NCBI RefSeq assembly: GCF_963169125.1
Contig: NC_084802.1
Span: 114,518,903 to 114,582,902, forward strand
DNA: 64,000 nt
Source of the DNA: Humulus lupulus
Taxonomy: Eukaryota > Streptophyta > Magnoliopsida > Rosales > Cannabaceae
Direction: 5' to 3'
Part shown: positions 1 to 12,429 of the stretch, in pieces
Position numbering within the stretch: the stretch's first letter is position 1
Layout: each line of letters opens with the position of its first letter
Made by a program: the position numbers and the translations under genes
Notes under the pieces: generated by a model
What the model saw: only the letters and a program-made list of their open reading frames with translations
Told to the model about the DNA's origin: nothing
The model's database searches: none

Positions 1-2310
1 TTCTAGAACACTACGTCCTCCACTAAATTTGGAATAGGTCAATAACCTCCGAACACATTCTTGTGGTTTGAGATACCCTTAAACTACATTATGTGTCAGT
101 AAATGGATGCATTGAAGAAGGTCAGACTCATTTTATAGTGCTCTGACCACAATTACTTTAAGCACTCGTAGGGAGCCCTTGAACACTACGACCTCCGCTA
201 CATTTTCAATTGGTCAACAACCTCAAGACAAGCTCTTGCAGTCGAAGATACCCCCAAACTACGTTAGGCGACCTTAAATGGAAGCAAGGAGGAAGGTTAG
301 ACTCGATCTATAGTGCGATGACCACTTTGACCGTAAGCATTTGTAGTTAGCCCAAGAACATTACGTCCTCCGCTACATTTTTGATATGTCAATAACTTCT
401 GGACATATCTTGCATTTCGACATACCCCCAAACTACATTAGGCGACCTCAAATGGAAGCGAGGAAGGTCAAACTCGTTCTATAGTACGTTGACCACTTTG
501 ACCGTAGGCACTCGTAGCTAGCCCTGGAACGCTACGACCTACGCTTCATTTGGAATAGGTCAATAACCTCCGGACACGTTCTTGCGGTCTGAAATACTCC
601 CATACTATGTTAGGTGACCTCAAATGGAAGCAAGGAGGAAGGTCGAACTCATTCTATAGTGATTTGACCTCCTTTACCGTAGGCATTATTTGCGAGCCCT
701 AGAGCTCTACGGCCTCCGCTACATTTTGAATAGGTCAATAACCTCCAAACATGTTCTTGTTGTTTTAGATTACCCCCAGACTCATTTTTTAGTGCGTTGA
801 CCACTTTGACTGTAAGCACTCGTTGCGAGCTCTAGAACACTACGGCCTCCGCTACATTTGGAATTGGTCAATAACCTTCGGACATGTTCTCTTGGTCCGA
901 GATACCCCCAAACAACGTTAGGTGACCTCAAATGGAAGCTAGAATGATGGTCGGACACATACTATAGTGCGTTGACCACATTGACCGTAAACACTCGTAG
1001 CAAACCCTAGAACACTAGGGCCTCCGCTACATTTAGAATAGGTCAATAACCTCCGGACAAGTTCTTGCAGTCCAAGATACCACCATACTCAGTTAGGTCA
1101 CCTCAAATATAAGCAATGAGGAAGGTCGGACTAGTTCTATAGTACGTTAACCACTTTGACATTACGCATTCATAGCGAGCCCTAGAGCCCTACGGACTCT
1201 GCTACATTTGGAATAGGAAAATAACCTTTGGACACATTCTCGCACTCCAAGATACACCAAAACTACGTTAGGTGACCTTAAATGGTAGCAAGGAGGTAGT
1301 TTGGACTCGTTCTATAGTGCGTTGACCACTTTGACCATAAGCACTCGTAACTAGCCCTAGAACACTATGACCTACGCTACATTTGGAATAGGTCAATAAC
1401 CTTTGAACACGTTCTTGTGGTCCAAGATATCCCCAAACTACGTTAGGTGACCTCAAATAGAAGCAAGGCCGAAAGTCAGACTCGTTCTATAGTGCGTTGA
1501 CCACTTTGACTGCAAGCATTCATAGTGAGCCCTAAAACACTATAGCCTCTACGACATTTGTAATTTCTCATTAACCTCCGGACACATTCTTGTGGTCCGA
1601 GATACCCCCAAACTATGTTTGGTGACCTCAAATGGAAGGAAGGAGGAAGTCGAACTCGTTCTATAGTGTGTTGACCACTTTGACCGTAGGCGCTCGTAGC
1701 TAGCTCGAGAACACTACGATCTTCGATTCATTTAGAATAGATAAATTACCTTCGAACACGTTCTTCTAGTTTGAGATACCCCCAAACTATGTTAGGTGAC
1801 CGCAAATGGAAGCAAGGATGAAGGCCGGACTCATTTAATAGTGTGTTGACCACTTTGACTATAAGCTCTCCTAGCGAGCGCTAGAACATTACCGCCTCTG
1901 CTACATTTGGAATAGGTCAATAACCTCTAGACAGGTTCTTGTAGTCCGACATACCCCCACTACATTAGGTGTACTCGAATGGAAGGAAGGATAAATGTCT
2001 AACTTATTTTATAGTGTGTTGACGACATTTACCGTAAGCACTCATAGCGAACCCTATAAATCTAGGCCCTCTGCTACATTTGGAATAGGTCAATAACCTC
2101 CGGACAAGTTTTTGCGGTTTGACATAATCTGAAACTACTTATGTTGACCTCGAATGGAAGCAAGGAGGAAGGTCAGACTCGTTCTATAGTGTGTTGACCA
2201 CTTTGACCATAGGTATTCGTAGTGAGCCCTAGGACACTACAACCTCCGATACATTTAGAATAGGTCAATAACCTCTAGACAGGTTCTTGAATTCCAAGAC
2301 ACCCCCACTA
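1..2310. repeat. 175-bp satellite array, block 1
   Basis: About 13 head-to-tail diverged monomers with a period of about 175 bp; the window starts inside the array. Each monomer carries recognisable anchors in the same order: 'ctccgctacatttggaat', 'ggtcaataacctcc', 'gttcttgcggt', 'cccccaaactacgttagg', 'tcaaatggaagcaaggag', 'agtgcgttgaccactttg'. Monomers differ by many point changes and small indels. There is no open frame that continues from unit to unit, because 175 is not a multiple of three. I do not recognise it as a named satellite. Confidence 0.95.
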
Positions 2311-4340
2311 TGTGTAACAACCTGAATTTTCAAGACTCGATAATGCGAAAATATAAATATTTTCATTTAACAAAATGTCTCAAAAACCCATATAAAAAAA
2401 ATTAAAAAGTCGTATGGCCATACTTAACATTTAATACAAACATATTTTATGAATAGTAAAATGAGCCTAGTTTATGAAAATAACACAACATTTCCAAAAC
2501 AAAACGACTTCTGAAAGAGGTTGGTCCACATGTACATTCGCAAGGTAGACTCCAGAGCTCACTACTCTGCCTTGCCCTTGTTCTTACCTACAATAGGAAA
2601 CGACTAGGTAAGCAAAAATGCTTAGGAAGTTCAACTTTAATAACAAAAGCATGCAGAGAAGGCCGGTGGTCACTGACCAAGTTACTGTCCACAGATAACA
2701 ATAGCTCACAAAAATTAGGGTTTCAGATCCATCCGGACCCTGCAGAATAAATTTCAAGAACGCAAAAGCATCCTGGCAAACTTATGGTCATGCCTGATAA
2801 CCAATGGCAAACTATTTCCTATAAATAGATAAATGCCTACTCTCAGAAAAATCCCAGAGCAAGCAAATATAATATATCACAATATAATTCGAGACCAATG
2901 CTCGACAATTTCCAACAATTCGGGCGTAACACGCCCTCCAGCATAAATGCTAATTTGTAAGAGAGATCCAAGTCTCAATACTAAGATCTAGCCAATAAAT
3001 ATCCCCATCAAGGGTAACTATCGCGTTACCTAGGGCATTGCTACTTATCCAGGAGTAAATCCCTCACAAGGGTAACAATCGAGTTACCTAGGGCATCACT
3101 ACTTATCCAAGAGTGTAATCGAAGTTACACGGGTTTACAGAGACTTCTATGTTAATCAATGGTGTTGGTGAGCAATTTCCCCTAGGGTGTTCAGCCTCAC
3201 TCAAACTTGGCAACCCCTAGTACCTCTAGGCACTCTCACTGAATGGCCAATATTCACGGCTACTATCTGGGAATAACTTATCAGAGCACTTGCTCGGGTT
3301 CTAACCGTTCATTGATTAAGTAAGCATGAGGGCCCCTAGGTCCTATTCATTTTTAGCGCCCCTAGGTTTAAACCAGCAATCCTCACCTCTTGGCCACTCG
3401 TCGTGGTAATGAACCGGACATAAATAAAATCAAGCAATGTGACGGGGATCAGCCGTCTAGAATACGACAGATATCTACCTATCATATTTTCTGAATCAGG
3501 AACAACTAGACTAACGTCTCTAAGCAAACTTTCTACGATAGTGTATATATGTGCATGTGTCTCTATACTAACATACAATACAATAGGTGTCTCATGTTGC
3601 AGCCACACAATTAAAGTTGACTTACTTGGAGCCCTTTGCTCTTAGCAAGATTTCACCCTCCAATGTATAATCCAGATATGCTTAGCCAATACTATAATTA
3701 TCCGTACATTATACTCAGATTAGTTATGGCACTTCATAATTCATTATTATTATTTTGGGCAGTTTGGTTATTTTAAAAACACTTTGTAAGGATTTAAGAT
3801 CCTTATTTGGTTTTAAACCCATTCAAGAAATTCCTACTCAAAAATATTTGTGATTAAACCCTACGTCTCGGGAAGACCTACCCTATGGTCTCGATACCTA
3901 GGCTCGGGTATCACAATAGTATTTTCCCACAATCTACTAAAAATCTTTTTCTTTAAAAGTTCCGCTATTAACCCATGCTTTCAACAGTCAGTAAAATATA
4001 TAAAAGAATTTAGTCGGTATTATATCCCGAAAATACTAATTAAATTCCTTAATTGTTTTTAAAGAAAATAAACTCTTAATTTTCCTTTTATTTTTCATAA
4101 GGTTTTATTATCTAAAAATTGCCTAATTTGTTTTAATTAGGAAAACCGTTAAAAATTTCCCATCTTGACTAGTTAATCTTTCCGAAGTCAATTAATCAAG
4201 TTTACTTACTAGAAAAAAAATTCACTCAATTATTTTCTCAAAATATAGGGTTTTAAACACTCTTTTAATTTATTAACTTATTAATAATTTAAATCTTTTA
4301 TTTTTAGAAAGAATAAAAATTATTTAATAAAAATCATACT
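2311..4340. mobile_element. ~2-kb insert in the satellite, possible degenerate solo LTR
   Basis: Unique AT-rich sequence that begins 'tgtgtaacaacctgaatttt' and ends 'aaaaatcatact'. It is flanked on both sides by 'cacta' (2306-2310 and 4341-4345). The TGT start and length suit a solo LTR, but the right end is not CA. The satellite also does not resume in phase: about 100 bp of the expected monomer is missing between the flanks. The 'cacta' match may therefore be chance, since the monomer contains 'acta' at both places. No protein domain was seen; short ORFs at 3336-4062 are not convincing. Confidence 0.45.
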
Positions 4341-7300
4341 CACTAATCTCCGCTACATTTGGAATAGGTCAATAACCTCCGAACAAGTTCTTGCGGTTTG
4401 AGATAACCTCAAACTACATTAGGTGATCTAAAATGGAAGCAAGGAGGAAGGTCGGACTCATTCTATAGTGCGTTGACCACTTTGACCGTAATCACTCATA
4501 GCGAGCCCTAGAACACTATCGCCTCCGCTACATTTGGAATACGTGAATAACCTCTGGACAAGTTCTTGCGGTCCAGGATTCCTCAATACAACGTTATGTC
4601 ACCTCAAATGGAAGTAAGGAGGAAGGTCGGACTCGTTCTATAGTGCTTTGACTACTTTTACTGTAAGCATTCGTAGCGAGACAAAGAACACAACGGACTC
4701 TGCTACATTTGGAATAGGTCATTAACCTCTGGACACATTATTGCTGTCCGAGATACCCCCAAACTATGTTAGGTGACCTCAAATGGAAGCAAGGAGGAAG
4801 GTTAAACTAGTTCTATAGTGCGTTGACCACTTTGACCGTAGGCACTCGTAGCTAGCCCTAGAACTCTACGGCCTCCGATTCATTTGGAATAAGTCAATTA
4901 CCTCCGGACATGTTCTTATGGTTTGAGATACCCCCAAACTACGTTAGGTGACCTCAAATGGAAGCAAGGAGGAAGGTCAGACTCGTTCTATAATGCGTTG
5001 ACCACTTTAACCATAGGCACTCATAACTAGCCCTAGAACACTATGACCTCTGCAATATTTGGAGTAGGTCAATAACCTCCAGACACGTTCTTGCAGCCCA
5101 AGATGAGATACCCCAAACTACGTTAGGTGACCTCAAATGGAAGGAAGGAGGAAGGTCAGACTCGTTCTATAGTGCGTTGACCACTTTGATCTTAATAATT
5201 CGTAGTGATCCCTAGGACACTACGCCCTCCGCAACATTTAGAATAGGTCAATAACCTACGGACAAGTTCTTGTGGTTTGAGATGCCCCCAAACTACGTTA
5301 GGTGACCTTAAATGGAAGCAAGGAGGAAGGTTAGACTTGTTCAATAGTGCATTGACCACTTTGACCGTAAGCATTCGTAGAGAGCCCTAGGACACTACGG
5401 CCTCTGCTATATTTGGAATAGGTCAATAACCTCTGAACAAGTTCTTGCGGTTTGAGATAACCTCAAACTATGTTAGGTGACCGCAAATGGAAGCAAGGAT
5501 GAAGGTCGGACCCGTTTTATAGTGCGTTGACCACTTAGACTATAGGCACTCGTAGCTAGCCCTAGAAAACTACGGCCTCCGCTACATTTGGAATAGGTCA
5601 ATAACCTTTAAACACGTTCTTGCAGTCCGAGATAACCCCAAACTACGTTAGGTGACCACAAATGGAAGCAAGGATGAAGGTCAGAGTCGTTCTATAGTGC
5701 GTTGATGACTTTGACTATAAGCACCCTTAGCGAGCCCTATAATACTAGGAACTTCACTATATTTTGACTAGGTAAATAACCTCCGGACACGTTCTTGCGG
5801 CTCGAGATACCCCAAACTATGATAGGTGACCTCAAATGGAAGCAAGGAGGATGATCAGACTCGTTCTATAGTGCGTTGACCACTTTGATCGTAAGCATTC
5901 GTAGTGAGCCCTAGGACACTACGACCTCCGCTATATTTAGAATTGGTCAATAACCTCCGGACAAGTTCTTGCGATCCGAGATAACCCTAAACTAAGTTAG
6001 GTGACCTCAAAAGGAAGCAAGGAGGTAGGTCGGACTCGTTTTATAGTGCGTTGACCACTTTGATCGTAAGCTTTCATAGTGAGCCCTAGAACACTACTCC
6101 CTCCGCTACATTTGTAATAGCTCAATATCCTCCAAACACGTTCTTGCGGTGAAAATACCCCCAAACTACGTTAGGTGACCTCAAATGGAAGCAAGGAGGA
6201 AGGTCGGACTCGTTCTATAGTGCGTTAACCACTTTGACCGTAGGTCCTCGTATCTAGCCCTAGAACTCTACGGCCTCTGATTCATTTGGAATAGGTCAAT
6301 TACCTCCAGACATGTTGTTGTGGTTTAAGATACCCCCAAACTATGTTAGGTGACCGCAAATGGAAGCAAGGCAGAAGGTCAAACTCGTTTTATAGTGCGT
6401 TGACCACTTTGACTTTAAGCACTCGCAGTGAGCCCTTGAACACTACGACCTCCGCTACATTTGTAATTGGTCAATTACCTTCGGACAAGTTCTTGCGCTC
6501 TGAGATACCCCCAAACTACGTTGGGAAACCTTAAATGAAAGCAAGGAGGTAAGTCAGAATCGTTCTATAGTGTGTTGACCGCTTTGACCGTAAGCATTCG
6601 TTGTGAACCCTAGGACACTATGGCCTTCGCTACATTTAGAATAGGTCAATAACCTTTGGGCAAGTTCTTGCTGTCCAAGATACCCCCAAACTACATTAGG
6701 TGACCTCAAATGGAAGCAAGGAGGAAGGAAGGACTCGTTCTATAGTGCGTTGACCACTTTGAACGTAGGCGCTCGTAGCTTGCCCTAGAACACTAAGGCC
6801 TCTGCTTCATTTGTAAAAGGTCAATAACCTCCGGATACATTCTTGCGGTTTGAGATACTCCCAAACTATGTTAGGTGACCTAAAATGGAAGCAAGGAGGA
6901 ATGTCAGACTCGTTCTAAAGTGCGCTGACCACTTTGACCGTAGGCACTCGTAGCGAGCCCTAGAACACTACGACATCCGCTACATTTTGAATAGGTCAAT
7001 TACCTCTGAACACGTTCTTGTGGTTTGAGATACCCCCAAACATCGTTAGGTGACTGAAAATGGAAGCAATGATTGAGGTCGGACATGTTTTATATTGTGT
7101 TGACCCCTTTGACTGTAAACACTCGTAGCGCTCCCTAGAACACTACGACATCTGCTACATTTGGAATTGGTCAATAACCTCCAAAAACATTCTTGCAGTC
7201 TGAGATACTCCCAAACTGCGTTAGGTGACCACAAATGGAATCAAGGAGGAACGTCAGACTCGTTCAATAGTGTGTTGACCACTTTGACTGCAAGAATTCA

Positions 7301-8581
7301 TAGTGAGCCCTAGAACATTATAGTGTCCACTACATTTGAAATTGTTCAATAACCTCTGGACAAGTTCTTTCGGTCCAAGATACCCCTAAACTTTGTGAGG
7401 TGACCTCAAATGGAAGCAAGGAGGAACAACAGACTCATTCTATAGTGCGTTGACCACTTTGACCGTAAGCATTCGTAGTGGGCCCTAGAACACTACGTCC
7501 TCCACTACATTTATAATAGGTCAATAACCTCCTGACACGTTCTCGCGGTCAGAGATACTAACCAACTACGTTAGGTGACCTCAAACAGAAGCAAGGAGGA
7601 AAGTCGGACACGTTCTATAGTGCATTGAGTTCTTTGACCGTAGCCATTCGTAGTGAGCCCTAGAACACTACGTCCTCCGCTACATTTTTAATAGCTCAAT
7701 AACCTCCTAGTACGTTCTTGAGGACTCGTACTATAGTGCGTTGACCACTCTGATTGTAAGCGCTTGAAGCGAGCCGTAGAACACTACGGCCTCCGCAACA
7801 TTTTGAATAGGTCAATAACCTCCAGACATATTCTTGTGGTTCGAGATACCGCAAAACTACGTTAGGTGACCTCAAATGGACAAAAGTATGAAGTTAGACT
7901 CATTCAATAATGTGTTGACCTCATTGATCGTAAGCACTCGTAGCGAGCCCTAGAACACTAGGGCCTCTGCTACATTTGGAATAGGTCAACAACCATCGGA
8001 CAAGTTCTTGTGGTCTGAGATAACCCCAAACTACATTAGGTGACCTCAAATGGCAGCAAGGAGGAAGGTCGGACTCATTCTATAGTGCGGTTACCACTTT
8101 GACCGTATCCACTCATAGCGAGACCTAGAACACTATGGCCTCCGCTACGTTTGGAATAGGTCAACAACCTTTGAACAAGTTCTTGCAGTCTGAGATACCT
8201 CCATAATACATTAGGTGACCTCAAATGGAAGCATGGAGGATGCACAGTCTCATTCAATAATGTGTTCACCAGTTTGACCATAAGCATTCGTAAAGTGCCC
8301 TAGAACACTATGAACTTCGTTACATTTGGAATTGGTCAATAACCTCTTGACACGTTCTTGCAGTCTGAGATATACCCAAACTACAAAAGGTGACCACAAA
8401 TGGAAGCAAGGAGGAAGGTATGACTCCTTCTATAGTTCGTTGACCACTTTGACCATAGGCACTTGTAACTAACCCTCGAACAATGCGGCCTCCGCTACAT
8501 TTGGAATAGTTCAATAACCTCATAACACTTTCTTGTTGTCGGAGATACCCCCATACTATGTTAGTTGACCTCAAATGGAAG
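4341..8581. repeat. 175-bp satellite array, block 2
   Basis: About 24 monomers of the same satellite as block 1, in the same orientation. Two successive units at 4861 and 5036 start 175 bp apart. A short insertion near 5104 repeats 'gagat' and stretches one unit to 179 bp. A unit near 7720 is shortened. The block ends at the 5-bp target 'ggaag' (8577-8581) where element E1 is inserted. Confidence 0.95.
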
Positions 8582-8736
8582 TGTTATCCCCAAAATTTCA
8601 GTTCGATGATGTGGCAATCAGAAGTGACAAGTGGCAATGCATGGTTAGTAAGAACATTAATATTCAATAATTGTATTGGCTCTTCGGATTTGTTATATTA
8701 CTGGCCATGAAAATTATTTATCTGTTTTTGAAGTGA

Positions 8737-8925
8737 TTTGACCGACCAGGTAGAATTTTTGTCCGACCGGTAAAGATTTTTGACTGACCAGTAAAATCTT
8801 CTGGCCGACTAGTGGAGCATTTTGGCCGACCAGTCATTTGTTTTGCCCGACCAAAAAAGTGGTTTGCCTGACAAGTAAAATGTTTTTCTAGACCAGAGAT
8901 GTGTCATGCTAGAACAGATATGTGC
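8737..8925 (+). repeat. 'ccgaccagt' minisatellite in E1 U3
   Basis: About seven degenerate copies of a 22-30 bp unit containing variants of 'ccgaccagt' followed by a T/A-rich spacer. The same array is present in the 3' LTR at about 15711-15900, with differences in spacer length. Repeats of this kind in U3 may bind host regulators, but that is inference. Confidence 0.6.
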
Positions 8926-9249
8926 TAGAGGTGCTTTGCCTATACCGACCAGAGGTGTGCAAGAGGAGTGCTTGCCTATGCCGACCGTTGAGTTGTCTTG
9001 GCCGACCAGTCACTTTGGGATGGATTTGGTCGATCCATGGATCAGAATCTCAGAATTACCGTCTAGTAACTCTTCAATAAAGCTTCAGTAGTGGCTTCAA
9101 CCCGAATCATTTACAACTGCCGCGGGAATCTCTCAGATATCGCGGTAGAAAAGCTATATTATTGTAATTTAAATTCATTTATATTTTACTAATTAAAGTT
9201 TGTTGGAAGAACCAAGGACCCGGTGAAAGGGATATATCTGATGTACGAT

Positions 9250-9278
9250 CCATGAGCCTATAAATAAATGGCTCATGG
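9250..9278 (+). promoter_or_regulatory. E1 LTR TATA box in an inverted-repeat loop
   Basis: 'ccatgagcc' (9250-9258) and 'ggctcatgg' (9270-9278) are perfect inverted arms around 'tataaataaat'. The 3' LTR keeps the same structure at 16224-16252. This is the likely core promoter of the LTR. Confidence 0.75.
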
Positions 9279-9634
9279 CATCATTTGGGGGGATCTGATC
9301 TTTTTAGACTGTGAAAAACTCTCTAGTTTTGAGACTTTGGGATTGTTACTTGGGGCATTCTTGGGGCATTTTTTGAGAGCTTAGAGAGATAAAGCTTGTA
9401 TTCTCTAGAGAGAGAAACTCTGTATTTTTGTACTTACACTTAAGAAACCCAATTGGCTCAAGTTCATTTGATCTTAAGTGTAGGCTAAATATATCACAAC
9501 TCCAAGTGGATTAGGCTATTACCAATAAATTGGGGTTGAACCACTATAAAATTATTGGTGTTGTATTTTCTATTCAAGGCTTATTGTCATTTTGACGTCT
9601 ACTCGTCGTTGGCCAAAATCGTGGTCAGCATTTT

Positions 9635-9652
9635 TGGTGCTTTCATTGAGAG
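9635..9652 (+). other. E1 primer-binding site
   Basis: 'tggtgctttcattgagag' lies four bases after the LTR end. The same 18 bases follow the 5' LTR of E2, E3 and EA. A primer site should begin with TGG, the complement of tRNA CCA, and this one does. I cannot name the tRNA. Confidence 0.7.
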
Positions 9653-9687
9653 CCTGAAGAGAAGAAACACATGACTATCATATCAAA

Positions 9688-11955
9688 ATGGCGCCCAAGA
9701 ATACCAATGTGGCATCCAAAAAGTTAGGCACGTCAAAAGAGCCTGCTAGATCAAAAGATCCTGGACCGCAAAACCCAGAGACTGAGCCCAGGGTTTCTCT
9801 CGAGGAGACCACTCCAAAAGTTGAACAACTTCAGGAAGCAATGGGCGCTTTCCAAGAGGAGATGATGCAATTCAATGCTCGGCAGGATTCTTTCGCAAAA
9901 GAGATGGCCAGGTAGAGAGCTGCGTTAGAGCAGCAAAGGCGCGATATGGAGGCCAGAAGTGAAGAGATCAGACAATGACAGGAGGAAGTCAACCGGAGAC
10001 ATCATGAAGCAGCACTTGCCCTAGAAGCAGCTACCCAATTGACCCAAGCCAATGCTCAAGCCGCAGCACAAGCATCCACCCAAGGAGCAAGAAATTATAA
10101 TGCTGGTCGGAGGACCACTGATAGAGCCAATTCTCGGGGACTGGACTGAAGCAGGAGTAACCCCCCTAGTCAGGAAGATGAGGGGGTCCGATCCGGAACT
10201 GCCTCGACGCAAAGGGAGAACTCTAGAACCCCCTCCAGGAGCCACTGATCAGAAACTTCTAGATCAGGGAGTCACTGATCGGGCAGTAAAAAGACTCCAC
10301 CCAGACAGGATTAGACCAGAACTCCTCGAGACAAGAGGACTTCACAGTTCAAAGATGGGCATGGTCATGATGAGGCTGATAGTCATCACACCGACCAGTC
10401 AAAGGATAAAGAAGAAAACAACCCACAAGGAGGAAAAAACAGCCCGGGGTGTACTGAAAAGCCTCCACTGCACCCCGGCCAGCAGCGTAGTGGGAGAGAG
10501 CAAGTCCCGCGTAGTAAGCCCTCTGAAAAATTGAAAAGTACGGTGTTCTATCGGGCAGGAGAGCATTCTTCCCGGAAGGATCTAAGGGGCGTTATCACCA
10601 ACAAGAGGAGGACCGTCCCGGTCGAAGGGCAAAATCTGAACTGCCCTGCCAGTCAAGTAGAAATACTTGACGACAGTGCACCAGATGGTAATGCCCGACC
10701 AGGTGGTCAAGACCTTGGAACTTCGTCAGTTGCACCAGCCATCCAAGCCCAGCTTGACGTGCTAACGGCTGCAGTGCAAGGTTTCTCAAAACAACCTTCC
10801 GGGATGGATACGATAGACCACCGGAGTGGCAGCCCATTTTGTGCCCGGATTAGAGCAGCCCAGCCTCCAGCAAAATATAAAGCACCAGTGCTACCAGTAT
10901 ATATAGAAAAGGCAGATCCCATTCGACATGTTGGGAAATTCGAGGACCAGATGGAACTACTCGGGGTAAGTGACGATTATCGGTGTAGAGTTTTCCTGAC
11001 AACATTGTCGGAAATTGCCCATGAATGGTATTGGAAGTTTAAGTCGAACTCCATTACCTCTTGGGAAGCACTCAGGAAGGAGTTTTGTAAACAATTCAGT
11101 GCTGCTCGGATTCCACCAATTTATGTCAAGCACCACTTGGCTGATATCAAACAAGGGAAGAATGAATCTCTAAAGAATTATATACAAATATTCATGAGAG
11201 ATGCCAATAGAGCAACTGCTGTCAGAGATGAGGGGAAGATGGTTGCCATATCATCTGGAATCACTTATCGAAGCCCTTTGTGGGATAGTATACATAGAAA
11301 TCCAATTTCAACACTTCAACAATTTCTTGACCCAGCAGACAAGTATATGAAATTGGATGATGCAATCGTGAAAGAGGAGAATGGCATAAACAATCCGGGC
11401 GGATCAGCTGACCCTACTAAGAATAGTGGAAACGGTCAGAATGGTGGAAAGAAACGTGGAAATAACGGGTTTGATCACCATGAAGAAAAGAAGGCTAAGT
11501 CGAGTTCAAATGAAAGGCCAACCAAGTATGAGCCTCAGTTCACTAATTGCACCACTCTCTCGACCATCCGGGCGGAAATATATCTTACTAGTCATGAAGA
11601 GGTTCCCTACAAGAAACCTCCACCCATCAGGAAAGAGATGAGTAAAAGAGACATGAATAAGTTTTGTCATTTCCATGGAGATTATGGTCACGACAAAAAT
11701 GAATGCAAACACCTCGAAGAAGAGATAGATTTTCTTCTCCGGTCGGGCCAGTTGAAAAAGTACTGGGTAGAGACACCCCAAGGAGAAGGAGGCAGCAGCA
11801 ATCCTAGGTTCAAACGACAAAGATCTCCACCCTTGCAACCCGGGCATGTGGACTTTACCTTAGACACTATATGTGGAGGTCCACACTTGGCTGAGGATGA
11901 AAACAAAGAAAGGGAGAGGTATGCCCAGACACTTCGACATGAGAGAGAGTTCTAG
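9688..11955 (+). pseudogene. E1 gag (capsid/nucleocapsid), six in-frame stops
   Basis: One continuous frame of 755 codons from an ATG 58 bases after the LTR, closed at 11953. Six stops interrupt the N-terminal half: TAG at 9913 and 10312, and TGA at 9976, 10147, 10246 and 10276. All could arise from CAG or CGA by C-to-T change, and there is no frameshift. The first third is a coiled-coil and basic linker. A retrotransposon gag domain spans about 10900-11370 (for example the 'HEWYWKFKSNSITSWEALRKE' region). A zinc knuckle of type CX2HX4HX4C lies near 11670-11710. The tail 'GGPHLAEDENKERERYAQTL' matches E2 and E3 gag, after which pol is absent. Confidence 0.9.
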
Positions 11956-11977
11956 GATCAGATTTGTTGAACGGAGC

Positions 11978-12028
11978 CTAATCAGGAACCACTGGAATGG
12001 CGAGCATTTGAGGATATATTATCACTAA
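11978..12028 (+). pseudogene. E1 residual integrase C-terminus
   Basis: The 16 codons before the stop at 12026 read with 'NHWNGEHLRIYYH', matching the last residues of E2 and E3 integrase ('RYWNGEHLRKYYQ'). It starts within about 25 bases of the gag stop. The element has therefore lost protease, RT, both RNase H domains and nearly all of integrase in what looks like one internal deletion. Confidence 0.85.
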
Positions 12029-12256
12029 AATACTGCTTTCAGAGTGGTAGCTTAATTTCAAGTTGTTTAACTTGTTATTTGAGTTTGGTTTATGAGCTGG
12101 TTATTTGCTAACCAGTCATTTATTTATTTTTGAACAATTTTTGTTGTTTAAGACTCATTATTAGACACGTTTTGTCCTTTTTTTTTACAAGTAATAAAAG
12201 AGTTTACACGCTGCGTGGTCGATTCTTGCTACAAATGTGCATGTGTGTTAATTATC

Positions 12257-12340
12257 CGAACAGTGTTCAACTGGTCGGTAAAATCGGACAGTGTTCAACT
12301 GGTCGGTACATTCAAGCAGTGTTCAACTGCTCGAATATTT
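12257..12340 (+). repeat. Three 28-bp tandem repeats
   Basis: Three consecutive 28-bp units (12257, 12285, 12313), each with the core 'cagtgttcaactg'. They lie between the integrase tail and the internal polypurine tract of E1. Confidence 0.85.
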
Positions 12341-12429
12341 TCAATATATTCTATGTGTTTCACGAGCAATTAACTGCTCGAACAGATTCAGTCAAGTAGC
12401 AAGTGACCAAGGATCTTTCAACCCTCAAT

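Larger units (their letters stand above)
8582..9630 (+). repeat. E1 5' LTR
   Basis: Starts 'tgttatccccaaaa' and ends 'gtggtcagca'. U3 contains an imperfect minisatellite built on 'ccgaccagt' (8737-8925). A TATA box 'ctataaata' near 9258 sits in the loop of an inverted repeat (9250-9278). It is paired with 15556-16604, which has exactly the same length. Confidence 0.95.

Noticed and set aside
2306..4345. Clean transposon insertion with 'cacta' duplication
   Set aside because: The satellite phase is not preserved and the right end is not CA, so the duplication is not secure.
1268..8574. Recurrent 60-84 residue minus-strand ORFs in the satellite (for example 1268-1456, 7046-7234, 8320-8574)
   Set aside because: They recur because the monomer happens to be open in one frame. 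The 175-bp period breaks the frame at each unit, and the substitutions look neutral.
10052..10534. 160-residue ORF inside E1 gag
   Set aside because: It is in another frame. The true gag frame runs from 9688 to 11955 through six nonsense codons and matches E2 gag ('FKDGHG...EADS').
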